DNA from: Mesostigma viride
Lineage: Eukaryota > Streptophyta > Mesostigmatophyceae > Mesostigmatales > Mesostigmataceae
Direction: 5' to 3'
Assembly: GCA_009746045.1 (NCBI GenBank)
Contig: RPFO01000132.1
Location: forward strand, 1,260,590-1,320,589
DNA: 60,000 bases
The translations under genes were made by a program, and so were the position numbers. This document shows, piece by piece, positions 49,241-59,788 of the stretch; positions within the stretch are counted from its first letter, which is position 1; each line of letters begins with the position of its first letter. Below the pieces are notes generated by a model. The model did not search any database. It was not told the origin of the DNA and saw nothing but the letters and a program-made list of their open reading frames with translations.

Positions 49241-50365
49241 TCTGGACCGCAGTCATGGCAAAGGGTTTAGCGGCAGGGCCCTGCCAGCCCGCCACGGGAC
49301 ACATGACTGTCCCGCAGCCCGCCATTCTCCCTGGTTAGGTTGAGCAAACTGGGCCAGCCGAGCACTGATAACGAGTGGCTGGGCCCCGCTGTCCAGTTTC
49401 ACGACCAATTCATGGTCAGTACTGTAGACCACGTTGCTCAGTGGCTCCCCGTGCCCCTGCGCCTGAAACGCCATTGCTGGCTCGCCATCCGGATATGAGG
49501 TGACAGTGGGTGCCCTAGGCACTACGCACGCCCGCTGCGCGTTGTCGAGACGCATGAGCGACATGACCCACGATTACCGAAGCCGATGCAGGGCGATGCC
49601 CGACAAATGTGGCTGTCTCAGCGTTGTGCAACCTACGGGCGTCCATTGTGTCAGCGTACCCGCTGTACCTCTGACGCATGCGACCCGAGCACCTCCACCG
49701 GCCCGCTGACCGAACCACTCGACCACTTGCGCGGGAGTGTATGCAGGCGTTGTCCACGACCGACGGCATAGGGTATAATGGCAACAACCTGGCCGAGCCC
49801 TCTGCTCTGCCCCAGCAGGATTGTCGTGTTCCAGGGTGGAGCCGGTCCGAGCGGAGCCATGCGAAAGGGACTGAGGCAGCTGCCCCACAGTCTCACTTGG
49901 CTGCCCCACCTGAAACGACGGCGGTGCACTGCTTGCTTCCCTCGCGCGGCCAACTGCGTGGATGTCCAACGCCATCACGTCGGCTGGCCGCCAGAAAGTC
50001 CTCGTCCCTGTATTGAACCTGCGATCCCCCATCCTCCCTTTCACGTCCCCCGCCTCGCCCGTCGGCTGAATGATGACCACCCCCGCGTCCACCTTCTTGT
50101 CCTCCACGTCCGCAAAGTGCACCCCGGCGCTGGGCACTGCCCCGCCAGATGGTTCGGACCGTTGCTGGGTGTGACTTCTTACACGCCTTGGGGACAATCA
50201 CGTTTGATGTGCCCATCCTGACCGCACAGGAAGCAGCCCGATTTGCGCGGCATCCGTCCGACCCGTCTGTGAGGACGTGCCCCCCCAGCTCGCGTCGGCG
50301 GAGCGGCAGCGTCCTTGTTGCCGCCAGCGGCGTTACCCTGGGTTGCATCATGCGATGAGGCGTTG
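49241..50365 (-). pseudogene. Gag C-terminal part and protease N-terminal part in minus orientation, copy 3
   Basis: From 50,365 the minus strand repeats the start of copy 2 Gag-C (CAACGCC...), the zinc-knuckle region and the protease D-S-G segment (LDSGAQPLVIS), ending at the MTAVQ position. Indels relative to copies 2 and 4 are far more frequent here (many frame breaks in 1.1 kb), suggesting poor consensus quality or strong decay. Confidence 0.75.
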
Positions 50366-51769
50366 TCAAGGACGCGAGCTATGTCATCCGGGCGCCCACT
50401 ATGCACAATACCGGTGACGTGCGCAAGGAATTTGTTTTCTGCGCATTTTCGACAAAGGCTAGTGACCGGGGGGGGACACTAGCACTTGCAGCATAAGAGC
50501 GGACGAAAGTGCACGTGCGCGCGCGCCGGGCCAGGCACGGCTGGGCGCGCAGCACTGACGCACTTGAGCGGACGGCAGCACAAGTGCGCAGCGTCGAGAG
50601 GATCATACGCGAGTAGTTATGGAGCTGGAGCTGGAGCTGGAGCTGGAGCTGGAGCTGGAGCTGGAGCTGACTGCTGGACTTCAACAGCGCCGAGGCTATT
50701 GACAGGCCAGGTGTCTTTGTGGTGTAGAATAGCGGGTCAACGTTATGAGGACTGGACAGAAAATGGAAAAGGACAATTTGCGGTGCGGAGCCAGATCGCT
50801 GGAATGAATGCGAAATCGCTGGCAGCCCTACAAAGGGATTTCTTCTAGAAAGGAAAGATTAGAAGCAATGTTTGCTGGGCCACTCACACGCAAGGTGTGA
50901 GCGTGCAGATTGTTTGAAGGATATTATGCTTCGACCTTGGTGGTCGTGACTAATGCCGGACATTCCCAGGGACAGAAATGCCGGAGCCTCTAGGAGATGA
51001 GATCGGCAACAGGGTAGCAATTTAGATTTGTCGGGATGCCTTCCTGCTTTTGTTGGCATGTGTGGTAGAAAGCCAGGACGGCAACTGGAATGCAGTTTCT
51101 TTGCATGGTTCAGGCAGCAAGATAGTTTGGCATTCCTGGCTGGACTGACAAGTGTGGCGTGTGTCATGCGTGTGGCATGACGAATGGTTTGGTTCATAGT
51201 CGAAGAGGACTCTCACGTAGCGTGTAGTCTCTTCGAGTCTCTCGTTAGTGGCCTTCGTGTTTCTCCCTTTCCTTGGGAGCAAGGCCGGTAGCATGTCATG
51301 GAGCGCTGCCTAACTGCGGGCTCGTGAGCATGGAGTGCATCGATATTGAGACTATCAACGTGTTGTAATTGTATTAACTTTCTCAATAAATTCCGCATGT
51401 GCGGCTTCATCATCAGACTGTGCAAAGTGTGTGTTGTGAAAACATTGTTCTATATCAGGGGAGGAAAAAGCATTAAGGTGGTCATCAGGCACGAGGGACA
51501 GTTCCTTGTCCTCGGCTGAGAACCTCCTTTCGTTACTCGAAGAGACTACCCGGTAGTCTGCTTCCTTCTGTTCGAAGCCAAGACGTTGGCTTTAGTGTTT
51601 ATCAACCATCAGCAGTACAGGGAACGGCCTGGCTGACAGTTTGTAAAGGAAGTGTCTTGAGACAGATTTTAAGAAAATAGAACTAGCCAGAATTTGCTGG
51701 CTCTTGTCTTTTTCTGGCAGGCTAACCTAGGCTTGTTGGTTCTTGTTTTGCCCATCGGTCAGCTGGTGC
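50364..51769 (+). repeat. 5' LTR and leader of retrotransposon copy 4
   Basis: It begins TGTCAAGG and matches copy 1 to about 51,534, followed by the leader with the GACTACCCGGTAGTC hairpin. The GGAGCT array lies at about 50,620-50,670. It abuts minus-strand gag on its left with the same junction as at 45,625. Confidence 0.82.
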
Positions 51770-54230
51770 ATGCCACTGACGCGAGCGCAGACTCGAGCCA
51801 TGGCGGATGCAAATAGAGCAGATGCCAACACGTCCGCTCCGGGGTCGAATGGCGGGATTCCTCCCGCCGTACCCGCAGTGGGTGAGAGTCGCGACCAAGA
51901 AGCGCCGCTGAGTATGGTGGCGCTGTTCGCGCAGATGCAAGCGCAGATGCAGCAACAGTCGCAACAGTTGCAGCAGCAACTGGCGCTGCAGATGCGGGAA
52001 GTGACCGACAGATTGGTGGCCGTAGAGGGTCGTCATCTGCAGTCCACACCATGGGACGGGCAGGCATCGATGCCGGGCCCAATGGTGTTGCCGCGGAGCC
52101 GAGGGAGCGGGACCAGCCGCCAACCTCAGGTAATGCGGCGGGAAGGGCTCCGATGGAACCGGGGGTTTTGGCTGGGTCGCTAACCCAACACGACTTGCTT
52201 GGTGAGGCGGATGGTCAGCCACGGGGCGAGTATACGCTGGCGCCCAGGCGCCTGCCTTTCGATCAAGCGCGAGACGGATTGCACGAGGAGAACGGGGCAG
52301 GGCTGGCGCGCGCGATGGACCCACGCAGGGGTGCACCAGGACGCATGCTGCCAGGCGGGGTCTCAATTCCGTTTGGGCGAGGCGGTGGGGCGCTGACCGG
52401 CGGGTCGACTGCACGGTGGTCAAGTGTGCCAATCGGGCGCATTCCGCCCATGGAGGACATAACCACGCCGCTGGCTTTCCGAGTACGGGAGGCAGCACGC
52501 CCAAGCACGCTGGCGCAGGGACGCGCAGCTCAGCGACCGCCGGAGGATGCCGATGGGGTGCAGTACCCGCAAAGGGTGCGCCTCATACCTGAAGGCGCGA
52601 AGATGCCCACCCTACCACGGGTGGACATGCGCGAGAAGTTCTCCACAACCGGCAATCTGGCCACGCTGGCGCAGGCCTACAACGCGTACAAGTCATGGAT
52701 TGATCTGCAATACATGACTACGCAAGGCGCTGTAATGCATGAGTTTGTGATGAACAACATGCATTTCTTCTTTCACGGCCTTACGCTGAGGCGAGTGGCT
52801 AGGCTGGTGGAGCAGTGGAGAGAGGTCTCGCTGTACACGCGTCACACGGACGTGTGGTTCGGCTTCGACGGGCGTGGCCAGCCCGACTATGACAACATCA
52901 TGTATGGTGTCGACCCTGCCGAGGAACTGTGGGGCCTCCTTCGCCAGGAATACCCGGTGGAGACCATCAAGGCAGAGCGTGAGTGGCGCAGTTTCAAGAT
53001 AGCCGAGGGTGAAACCCCGGAGCAATCTTACGAGCGCCTCATGGAGTTCGCCGGCGAAGTGGAGGACTGGTCCGAAAAGCTGGCGTGTCAGAAATGGCTG
53101 CAAGCGCTAGGCTCCAAGGAGATGGAGCTGCCCACGCCGCCCAACGGCCAGCCGTGGCGATTGCGGTCACTGTGCATTGAGGTCAGGGCCATGATGCGAC
53201 GACACGCGCAAGGCCGGATCTCGGTAAGCACGGTGGTGGCCGAGCTGCAGGCCAAGGTCGACGCGCTGACCAAGGCCAAGTCGGGTGAGTCGTCTGCCAC
53301 AAGACAAGCGCGCCCGCAAGGCGGCCACGGTGCTAGCAGGAACCAAGGGGGGTCTCGCAACGCCTCATCGCATGATGCAACCCAGGGTAACGCCGCTGGC
53401 GGCAACAAGGACGCTGCCGCTCCGCCGACGCGAGCTGGGGGGGCACGTCCTCACAGACGGGTAGGACGGATGCGCGCAAATCGGGCTGCTTCCTGTGCGG
53501 TCAGGATGGGCACATCAAACGTGATTGTCCCAAGGCGTGTAAGAAGTCACACCCGGCAACGGTCCGAACCCATCTGGCGGGGCAGTGCCCAGCGCCGGGG
53601 GTGCACTTTGCGGACGTGGAGGACAAGAAGGTGGACGCGGGGGTGGTCATCATTCAGCCGACGGGCGAGGCGGGGGGGCGTGAAAGGGAGGATGGGGGAT
53701 CGCAGGTTCAATACAGGGACGAGGACTTCTGGCGGCCAGCCGACGTGATGGCGTTGGACATCCACGCAGTTGGCGCGCGAGGGAAGCAAGCACGTGCACC
53801 ACCGTCGTTTCAGGTGGGGCAGCCAAGTGAGACTGTGGGGCAGTTGCCTCAGTCCTTTCGCATGGCTCCCGCTCGGACCGGCTCCACCCTGGAACACGAC
53901 AATCCTGCTGGGGCAGAGCAGCGGCGCAGGTTGTTGCCATTATACCCTATGCCATCGGTCGTGGACACGCCTGCATACACTCCCCGGCAAGTGGTCGAGT
54001 GGTTCGGTCAGCGGGCCGTGGAGGTGCTCGGGTCGCATGCGTCAGAGGTACAGCGGTACGCTGACACAATGGACGCCCGTAGGTTGCACAACGCTGAGAC
54101 AGCCACATTTGTTGGGCATCGCCCTGCATCGGCTTCGGTATCGTGGGTCATGTCGCTCATGGTGTCTTGGACAACGCGCAGCGGGCGTGCGTAGTGCCTA
54201 GGGCACCCACTGTCACCTCATATCCGGATG
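51770..54230 (+). pseudogene. Gag of copy 4, complete but frameshifted
   Basis: The ATG at 51,770 starts the same protein as in copy 1. One base is missing near 52,080 (GGGCCCAATGG here, GGGCCCCAGTGG in copy 1), after which a long frame runs to about 53,440. There a G run (seven here, eight in copy 2) shifts the frame just before the CCHC zinc knuckle (CFLCGQDGHIKRDCP), which is read in the other frame to about 54,150. A two-residue loss in the NAYKSW region distinguishes it from copy 1. Function: virus-like particle formation and RNA binding. Confidence 0.83.
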
Positions 54231-54760
54231 GCGAGCCAGCAATGGCGTTTCAGGCGCAGGGGCACGGGGAGCCCCTGAGCAACGTGGTCTACAGTACTGA
54301 CCATGAATTGGTCGTGAAACTGGACAGCGGGGCCCAGCCACTCGTCATCAGTGCTCGGCTGGCCCAGTTGCTCAACCTAACCAGGGAGAATGGCGGGCTG
54401 CGGGACAGTCATGTGTCCGTGGCGGGCTGGCAGGGCCCTGCCGCTAAACCCTTTGCCATGACTGCGGTCCAGGTAATGGTCATCCTCAACCCGCTCAGGC
54501 CATCCGACATGGCCTGCATCCCTGTGAATGCCCTTGTGACCGAGCAGTCATCGTATGACGTGCTGGTCGGCATGGAGGTCATGTTTCCCATGCGGCTCGA
54601 GGTACGCATGTGGGAAGGCCGCGCGGTGTACATCGTTGACAGAGACGGTGACGCCATGCGCCAAGCAAGCATCCCGGTGAGCTGCTACAGCTCGGACACT
54701 GGGGCAGTGCGTGTCTCGACGGTCAACCGGGTCGAGGCTGGCTCGCACGACGCGGTGGTG
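54231..54760 (+). pseudogene. Retropepsin-like aspartic protease, copy 4
   Basis: This segment is part of an open frame from 54,143 to 55,060 and contains LVVKLDSGAQPLVIS (catalytic Asp) and SSYDVLVGMEVM. It is intact across the domain, unlike copy 3. It continues into the Gln/Arg-rich linker. Confidence 0.82.
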
Positions 54761-54959
54761 GAGGTACGGATGGGGGAGGTCACGGCAGCTGGGGGGGCTG
54801 TGCGTGATAAGCATCGGCCGTGCATCCCAACAGCGCTGGTGGGACGGGCCTCATTGCAGAGCACGTGGGCGGCGCGACAGCAGCCGCAAGCGCGGCAGGC
54901 CCTTTTGCGTCAGCACGTCACCAACGCGGTGCGGCAGCAACAACTCTCTCATCTCCCGC

Positions 54960-56030
54960 GGCAATCGCAGTCCCAAGTGGCTGTCGCGACAACGAAGGTA
55001 ACTTCTGTGCCGATGTTGTGGCAGAGTCGCGGGTCTTGTCCGAAGGGGTTGTATTGCTAGAATTGTTTGCTGGGATGGGAGGGGGGCTGGCTGGCTTTCT
55101 CGCTGCAGGCGGTACGTGCCACACGTTGATCGCCGTAGAGCCGTCTCCTACCGCTCGGGCAGTGTATAGGCATCACTGTGCCCAGCTGTCTGCCCTGTAT
55201 CCATCTCAGTTCCTCCGTCTGCGTGGACAGATCCGTTTGGGGAGTGCCCTCAGGATATCCGTGCTATTGGGGAGGTTCATGTGCGAGGCCTTTTGAGGCG
55301 GCACAAGAGGATAGACCTCGTCCTCGCGGGCTGGGAATGTCAAGGGTTGAGTCAGGCCGGCGTAGGACGCGGGCTTGCGGATCCTAGGAGCGGGTTGTTT
55401 TGGGATCTGCTTCGAGTCGTTGGACTCTTGCAGCAGCTGCAGGACCAGCCACTAGCGTATCTTTTTGAGAACGTGGTGGCCGACGACAGCCCTCACGAGG
55501 TAGTGAGGAAGGACTGGGCCCAGATCGTGGACATCTTAGGGGCACCAGTCACGTGCGACAATGCAGGATTGGGCGGGCTCACCCACAGGTACCGCGCATT
55601 CTGGACCAACCTTGCACTCACCACCACCATCCAGGCAGTGGTAGATGCGATCACACGACAGCACGACGGCATGCCCGCGGAGGTGGCGCTGCCACCACAT
55701 TTGGTCACGCAGCGGTAGACGTCGCCGATCGGCACCCTTACGCACCCGTCAATCACGTAGGTAAGCCTATGTGCGCTCTTCCCACCTTGGTTAGTTACCA
55801 GGGGTCATCGGCCTACAGGGACCGGGGCAAGGGTTTGGTATGGGACACCGGTACGGGTTTGTTGGTGCAGCCGCCCGCTGAGTTTCGGGAGGTGAGCATG
55901 GGGTTCCATGTGGGGGCGTCCGCCGCTGAGGGGGTTTTAGAGGCCACTAGGTGGTCTCTCGTTGGGCAAGCCATGTCAGCCTTCCAGGTTGGGTATGTTC
56001 TGCGGGCCGCAATGCAAGTGCGCCAGGGTG
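54960..56030 (+). pseudogene. C5 cytosine-specific DNA methyltransferase domain, copy 4
   Basis: The domain transfers a methyl group from S-adenosylmethionine to cytosine C5. All landmarks appear in canonical order: motif I LLELFAGMGGGLAG, motif II-like AVEPSPTARA, motif IV GWECQGLS with the catalytic cysteine, motif VI YLFENV, motif VIII-like THRYRAFWTN, then a short target-recognition stretch, motif IX-like REVSMGFHVG and motif X-like LVGQAMSAFQVGYVL. The usual proline before the catalytic Cys is Glu, in both copies where it can be read. One-base shifts occur near 54,990, 55,211, 55,265 and 55,715 (ACGCAGCGGTAGACG), so this copy is not open. The FWTN ending of motif VIII resembles Dnmt3/DRM-like and some prokaryotic enzymes. 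Confidence 0.85.
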
Positions 56031-57760
56031 GGGGAGATATCCCCACACCGCCACCGCCTGTCAGTGCCCACGCGGCTGGTGTCCGGCCAACAGCGTCCGG
56101 CGGCACTGGGTCGCCATGGAGATCGCGGCTGCTTCAACTATGGAGCGTTATCCTCATGACGTCCTTGTTGTCCAGCACGGTGTTCGCTGGAGCGCCCACC
56201 CTGCAGCAATCGGTCGGTCGCGCAGTCCGTGCCATTCAGCAGGTGAGCGTCACACCCGGTGTAGCCGCATTTTCCCTTTTCCACGATGCCGCTGTCCGGG
56301 GGCCTTGTCTCGACAGTAGGAGTGCCGCAGTCGCAGATCCTGCTGCCTCTCACATATGGGCCATAGGTGAGCACCTCACCGCCACGCAACGCAAGGCTAT
56401 GGAGCACTGGTTGCATTCTGCACGCTCAGTTTCGCTTTCAGCAGTGAAGAACTAGGGTGCTACAACGGGGGCTGCATGGGGGTCCCACTAGATACGGATC
56501 AGCCCTTATTCAGGCGGCAGCATAGGCTGAGCTTGGCTGAGCTGGAATTCGTAGATGCTAACTGTCGAGAGCTAGAGGCAGCTGGGATCATCCGCGCTTC
56601 ATCCTCCAGTTATGCAGCTGCCACGGTGGTCGCACCCAAGAAGGATACCATCACAGGCGAGTGGACAGGTATGCGCATGGCCACTGACCTGCGTCAGCTG
56701 AACGCGCACACTCCTGTTGATAGGTACCCCATGCCTCGGGTCGATGATGTTTTGGATAAAATATCTCCCCAGGTCAAGTATGTGTCGTCGCTAGATTTGC
56801 GTAGCGGCTTCCATCAGATCAAGGTCGTAGAGGCAGATCAGCGCAAGCTGGCCTTTTGGGGTGGGACCCGTCTGTACGAGTGGGTTCGCATGCCATTCGG
56901 ACATCGCAACGCTAGTGCGGTGTTCCAACGTGCCATGGACCAGGTGCTGGCAGGGTTGCCATTTGCAGCCTGCTACATAGACGATGTCATTGTCTTTAGC
57001 GAGACATTTGACCAGCACTTAGCTCACCTCGATCAGGTTCGGATCGCCCTAGATAAGGCCAACCTGCGGCTGCACCCTGAAAAGTGCAAGTTCGCCCAAC
57101 AGACCATAGGGTTTCTTGGCATCAGATTGTACCAGGTGGCCGGACCCCTGAGGCAGCCAAAGTGGAAGCCATCAGCAACGCCGCAGTGCCCATCGACATC
57201 TCGGGGGTGCGCGCGTATCTCGGGCTAGCTGGCTATTATCGAGGATATATTCAGAATTTCAGCACCAAAGTCAAACCCCTGACTGAGTTGTTGAAGAAGG
57301 GCAATGTCTGGGCGTGGGGTCCGGCTCAGCAGCGAGCCATCGATACCATCAAACAGGAACTGACTGCCGCTCCTATCCTACGCGCCCCCGACTATGCTCT
57401 GCCCTTCATTCTTTACACCGATTGGTCCAAGGTAGGCCTAGGGGCTGTGCTAGCACAAAAGGACGATGCGGGGCGCGAGCATGTTATCGCGTACGCTAGT
57501 CGGAGTAACAACTCTGCCGAGAGTCGGTACTCTTCCTACGAGGGGGAAGCGTTAGCCGTTGTGTGGGCCATCAAGCACTTCAGGCCATATCTCTTTGGGC
57601 GGGTGTTCACACTTGTCACTGATCACCAGCCCTTATTGTGGTTGATGACCAGCGACAAACTCACGGGTAAGCTGGCCCGGTGGGCAATGATCATTCAGGA
57701 GTACCACCTGACAATCGTCCATCGGCCAGGTGTGGATCACTCCAACGCGGACGTCCTGTC
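56031..57760 (+). pseudogene. Reverse transcriptase and RNase H, copy 4
   Basis: A spacer with a hydrophobic segment is followed by reverse transcriptase: TDLRQLNAHTPVDRYPMP, SSLDLRSGFHQI, MPFGHRNASAVFQR, YIDDVIVFS and FLG. RNase H follows: YTDWSKVGLGAVLAQ, SSYEGEALAVVWA, LVTDHQPLLW and DHSNADVLSR. A base is missing near 56,436 (just before RT) and another near 57,119 (TTGGCATCAG, against TTGGCCATCAG in copy 2), which splits RT at FLG. Copy 2 is open across the same region. Confidence 0.85.
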
Positions 57761-59619
57761 CAGGTATGCTCTACCAACCACTGTTGACAACACTGGTGCG
57801 CGGGCCCTAGGGGCCGAGAGCTCGCCTGGGTCTGTGGTTTTTGTTAATGCTGCAGGCTTCGCTGACGCCGACGCCGAGGCAGACTGGCGCGCAGTCGAGT
57901 ATACAGTCGCAGACTTTGCGGCAAGCTGCAATGCAGTTCACCCTTCTCCCTTCACCCCTGCCGCTGGCCTCCTCGCGTTGGAGGAAGGTAATTCTCCGTC
58001 CTTTGACATTGACAATACCTTGGCACGATACCTAGCACTCCAGGTGGTGTTGGTTGGCCATCTCACAGTGGAATGCAACATGGGTGATGTGTGGCTCGAT
58101 GGGCGTGTGTTGGAGCAGGTCCAAGGGATAGCTCTCACCCCAACCCCTGTTGATTGGTCCTCAGCCCAGCGTGACGCTGAGTTGAATAGGGTGCAACATA
58201 GGGCGGTCACCTACTCGTGGGATGCCGGGGTCCTCCACAAAATGATCGGCAAGCGCAAAGTGGTGGTGCCGCCGCCTCACAAGCGGGTCGCCATCGTCCA
58301 GCAAGCCCATGAGCGGTATGGCCACCTGGGTGGTAACCGCACTTTGGCGCTAGTGCGCGCCTCTTATTGGTGGAACGGCATGCGTGCCACAGTCGCGCAG
58401 GTCGTCGCTCGCTGCGCGCAGTGTGCCCGGGTGAAGGCCCGGTTCAATGTGGACCACGATGCGAAAGAATTGATGAGCCTACCCATCAGAGGGCTCTTCT
58501 ACCGCTGGCACGTAGACCTGTGTGGGCCCTTTGATGAAAGTGCAGATGGCCACAAGTATGTCATGGTGTGTGTCGAAAGTTTTAGCAAGTGGGTCGAGCT
58601 CATCCCCATTGCTGACAAGCAGGCCGCCACCACCGCCAAGCACTTCGCCGACATCATCGCCAGGTTTGGCGCCCCCGCGGAGGTGGTCACCGACCAGGGC
58701 GGGGAGTTTCGGGGGAATTTCAGGAATTGTTGGATGCATGTCTCATTGATCACCGTCGCACTTCTCGGAGCATCCTCAGGCCAATGGTTTGGCTGAGAGA
58801 TTGGTGCAGACTGTCAAGCAGGCTTTGCGCAAGTGGAGCCTGCAGTCAGCATCATTCACTATGTGGGATCGTGAACTGGCGTGGATAGCCATGGGTTACC
58901 GAATGTCACCCCAGGAGTCGCTCGCCTGTTTCTCCCCGTATTTCCTGTTGTTTGGGCGCGCACCCTTGCTCCCCACGGAGGCGCAGAGTGCACACCCCAC
59001 CCCTATGGCGTTTGACAACGCCAGTCAGTTTCTGGCTGAGGTGACCGCACGGGCGGCTACTTTCCGCAAGGTTATGCCCATCGCCATGAACAACTTGTTC
59101 ATCGCCCAGCACCGAGATACCCTGCGCTACGCTCAGCGCCGGGGGGGCGCTTACATGGCCCGTCAGCTGCATTTTCGTCCGGGGCAGTTCGTATTTCTCC
59201 GCACGCAGCTGACCGACACTCTTGACGTGACTGCGGGGCCGACCATCTTGCGGATCGTCGCCATCAAGCCATCTGGGGTCGCCATTTTGGAGGGCGTCGA
59301 CGGCAGTCGCACCACCGATAACGTAAGCAACCTCAGTCCGTGTTCGTTGCCCAACTTATTGCCTGACCTCGCCCCGCACACGGCCAGGCGGGTCAAGGAC
59401 GCACAGTGTCAGGTTTGCCATCGCGTAGACCAGGGGGATACCATGTTGCTGTGTGATCACTGTAATTGTGGGTGGCACATGCACTGCTTGCAGCCAGCGC
59501 TCACCACCGTGCCAGCGGGCCAGTGGTTTTGCCCAGTTTGTGTCGCTGCCCGTTTCGCAACCAGTAGCGTCACCATTTCCTTAGCTGCTGTGGTGTTGGC
59601 ACGGTCGCTGGCCATGTGA
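57761..59619 (+). pseudogene. Integrase with C-terminal PHD finger, copy 4
   Basis: The zinc-binding domain (HERYGHLGGNRTL, CAQCARVK) and catalytic core (WHVDLCGPF, VVTDQGGEF) are in the frame ending at 58,796. The continuation with the third acidic residue (LAERLVQ) is in the frame 58,789-59,619. The same two shifts as in copy 2 lie at the G5 run 58,711-58,715 and at 58,770-58,772. The PHD finger (CQVC...CDHC...HMHC...WFCPVC) spans about 59,407-59,550. This pairing of an integrase with a histone reader probably guides insertion. Confidence 0.85.
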
Positions 59620-59788
59620 GGAGCCATGAGAGCCAGCGAGGGGGGAATCATGGGACAGGTCCTCGCCCACCCCACCGGGCATGCAGTTAAGGCAGGCACG
59701 TCAGCTCAGCTCATTTGGGTTTTACCAAAGCTGAGCATGGCCAGCCGCCATGGTGGCGCCGGAGATTGTGGTACGCAGACGCGACAGC
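59620..59788 (+). other. 3' non-coding end of copy 4
   Basis: 169 bp between the polyprotein stop and the 3' LTR. The last 145 or so bases are the same as the 143-bp repeat at 37,880 and 39,193. It ends GACGCGACAGC directly before TGTCACGG. No purine-rich tract is obvious. Confidence 0.7.
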
